From Nansenia antarctica (lineage: Eukaryota > Chordata > Actinopteri > Argentiniformes > Microstomatidae), in NCBI GenBank assembly GCA_963989245.1, contig OZ022342.1, positions 34,943,179 to 35,007,178 on the forward strand: a stretch of 64,000 nucleotides of DNA, read 5' to 3'. A program made the translations under genes and the position numbers. Numbering within the stretch: position 1 is the stretch's first letter; each line of letters begins with the position of its first letter. Below, one piece after another: positions 62,286-64,000 of the stretch. A model generated the notes under the pieces. It had not been told where the DNA came from and searched no databases. It saw only the letters and a program-made list of their open reading frames with translations.

Positions 62286-63304
62286 GGGCTTCCCAGACTG
62301 CTGGTCACCACTAGCTGATTCAAGAGGCCGTCTCCTGCCAATCGGGTCAGTAAACCGACTACAATGGACAACCTAATAATTATCCGCTAACTCTGCAGCT
62401 TGTCGTGGAGATTTCACCTCACGTTCGTTTAGGTAGATCTCCACCTCCTTAGGAACGCTGGTTTTGAATTGCTCCAACACTATCAAGTCTCTTAGTTCAG
62501 AAAAGTCCCATACCTCACTGGAATTAATCCACCTATCGATAGCTATCTCCTGTTTTCGCCATAGATCTAGGTAAGACTCGCCAGCCTGCCGTCTTACTTC
62601 CCTAAACCTACGCCTATAGGCTTCAGGTACTCTGCCATATGCCTCTAATACTGCTTTCCTGAGAGAACCATTATTCCAGGCCTATCCTGCAGTCTAGAGC
62701 AGCTATTGCTCTCTGAGCTTTCCCTGTCAGTACACTTTGGACCAAGAGACACCATTTATCCTCTGGCCACTCGATGTCTTTAGCAACTTTTTCAAACATT
62801 TCAAAGAAAACATCCACATTGTCTTCTTCAAATGGAGGCATCAACCTACGGGCCCTATCCAACTCAGCTCCTAAGCCTTTGTTATGGGTAGTCTCCTTAG
62901 CTGCGATGGCTGCCCTATCCACTTCTAGCTTAGCCATAGCTTCCCTATGAACCATTTCCTCTTTAACCATTGCTTCTCTATGAACCCTTTCCTTCATTGC
63001 TTCCCTATGAACCAGGTCCTCTTTCTCCATTGCTTCCCTATGAATCCTTTCCTCTTTCTCGTTCTGCCGCTCAGTCTCTAATCTGTCTTTGCTGTTCTAT
63101 AATCTGTCTTTGCTCTGACCACATGTCCTCCAAGTGCAAAACCTGAGTCAACAGTGCTACAATTGCCGGTTTACGGATATCTTTCGCTAGTTCTATATCC
63201 TCCACTCTAGCTAGTTCAATTAACTGCTCCTTGGTTAACCTCCTAAACTGATCACGCGTCAAACCCCCTACACCTTGTGATATATCAATCTGTGTATCTG
63301 CCAT
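62120..63304 (-). pseudogene. Gmr1-like gag 2, broken
   Basis: ATG at 63304 (MADTQIDISQGVGGLTRDQF), SAP-like LTKEQLIELARVEDIELAKD, then a stop/frameshift near 63071. A second frame (63030-62671) gives a coiled-coil with repeated VHREAM units and the capsid start LMPPFEEDNVDVFFEMFEKV. A third piece reads the SCAN-like region with LIVLEQFKTSVPKEVEIYLN and QAAELADNY followed by a stop (near 62374). Parallel to gag of element 1. Confidence 0.8.
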
Positions 63305-63319
63305 ACTGATATAATACAC

Positions 63320-63787
63320 AATGATACACTAACACAGAACACGCTTGCACCTACAGCGCAATACACAAGACTACTGTCTAATATCAACAACAACAACAAA
63401 GCTGAACCACTGAAACACAGTAATTAGCTACTGACGTTGTTCTTTGCATTCCTACCCTGTCTATTAGCTGCCGCTTTATCCTAACCGATAGATTCAAATG
63501 AATGTAACCCGAAACTGTTGGTTTGCGTTAGCTACTTGACACAAACAGCTAACCTGCTTTTAATGACACACACCCCTCTATCTAATTCCTGGCGGTGAAT
63601 ATCATTTACCAAGCCAAATATGACTCCTGTGCTTTCACTTCACAAACCACACACTTCCGTAGCTAACCCTAATTTAGCTAATAGGACTAGCATTGGTGTT
63701 TAGCTAGCCTATTGCTCCCTAGCCTAAAGCTAATGCGGTAAACTCAGTTATCAAACAAACACATTCACAAATCATTCAATCGTTCAA
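63320..63787 (-). other. Leader region of Gmr1-like element 2
   Basis: Non-coding sequence between primer site and gag start, with many short TAGCTAA words. No frame of note. Confidence 0.5.
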
Positions 63788-63806
63788 ATCCCGGAGGAGC
63801 GCCCCA
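63788..63806 (-). promoter_or_regulatory. tRNA-type primer-binding site of Gmr1-like element 2
   Basis: Minus strand TGGGGCGCTCCTCCGGGAT, four bases after the LTR end, close to the proline-tRNA site. Confidence 0.7.
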
Positions 63807-63810
63807 ATTA

Positions 63811-64000
63811 TGTCACGACCCAAGAGCAATGTGCGTACATTGATAGTCAATGGGCTCGTTCCCACACAGCGCCGAGGCCGGACACAGGTAGATTAGCTCA
63901 GGGTTAGCTGACAGCACTCAGGTAGATGTTTAAGGGGAAATGGCTTACCTGGCTCCGATGTATCGTGGCGTGGTCCGCGGGGATACTGAACAGTTCGTTC
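63811..64000 (-). repeat. 5' LTR of Gmr1-like element 2 (partial)
   Basis: On the minus strand it ends GGGTCGTGACA. The rest lies beyond the window. Confidence 0.7.

Larger units (their letters stand above)
60300..64000 (-). mobile_element. Gmr1-like Ty3/Gypsy retrotransposon 2, 3'-truncated, runs off the window
   Basis: Minus strand: 5' LTR end (64000 to 63811), tRNA-Pro-like primer site (63806-63788), leader, gag (63304 to about 62120), protease, integrase (to 60300). It ends just after the integrase; RT, RNase H and 3' LTR are missing. That RT does not come between protease and integrase confirms the Gmr1-type order. Confidence 0.85.

Overview
The window looks like teleost fish nuclear DNA: no operons, several tRNA-like SINE heads, simple repeats, and a TE spectrum typical of fish (L2-type LINEs, an LINE with a restriction-like endonuclease, several hAT families, a DIRS element, a chromodomain Ty3/Gypsy element and two Gypsy elements with integrase encoded before reverse transcriptase). 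I found no convincing host protein-coding gene. Nearly every long reading frame belongs to a transposable element, and almost all carry frameshifts, stops or internal deletions.

Layout. 1-620: L2-like LINE scrap. 1.3-4.84 kb: minus-strand AP-endonuclease LINE split by a 650-bp hAT element with a perfect 8-bp target duplication. 4.84-31.5 kb: a mosaic built on a 17/19-bp satellite (ACCTATACTGACATATT / ACCTATACACTGACATATT) into which TEs inserted and which was then reshuffled by tandem, inverted and segmental duplication. It holds three copies of an internally deleted LINE (LINE B), several 3' ends of another LINE (LINE A) with a CATT-repeat tail, two solo LTRs plus an inverted fragment, two copies of a nested hAT/L2/LINE A block, and a head-to-tail pair of R2-superfamily LINEs. 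31.5-34.2 kb: a 1.1-kb TIR element and unassigned DNA.

34.2-54.1 kb is one nested stack. The outermost element is a Gmr1-like Gypsy element. Its 5' LTR was split by a TIR transposon, which in turn received a nearly intact 5.5-kb chromovirus (two differences seen between its 639-bp LTRs). Its integrase is split by an 857-bp insertion. Its 3' LTR was split by a hAT-like element, which itself carries a 5.1-kb DIRS retrotransposon with inverted termini and an internal complementary region. 54.3-56.8 kb is tandem-repeat rich (ACT-type repeats, an 18/24-bp array containing TTAGGG units, an L2 fragment inside it). 56.9-57.0 kb has two CTCF-like motifs. 57.57-59.0 kb is a second, diverged R2-superfamily LINE. 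60.2-64.0 kb is a second, minus-strand Gmr1-like element whose 5' LTR runs off the window.

The most interesting signals are: (1) an 11-nt complementarity between the chromovirus LTR and the bases just after it, conserved in the solo LTRs, which fits Tf1/sushi self-priming; (2) a structured 3' UTR shared by two diverged endonuclease-type LINEs, with base-pair-preserving changes; (3) the satellite that hosts and is rearranged with so many insertions. Element names are by recognised domain architecture; clade names are inferences because no database search was possible.
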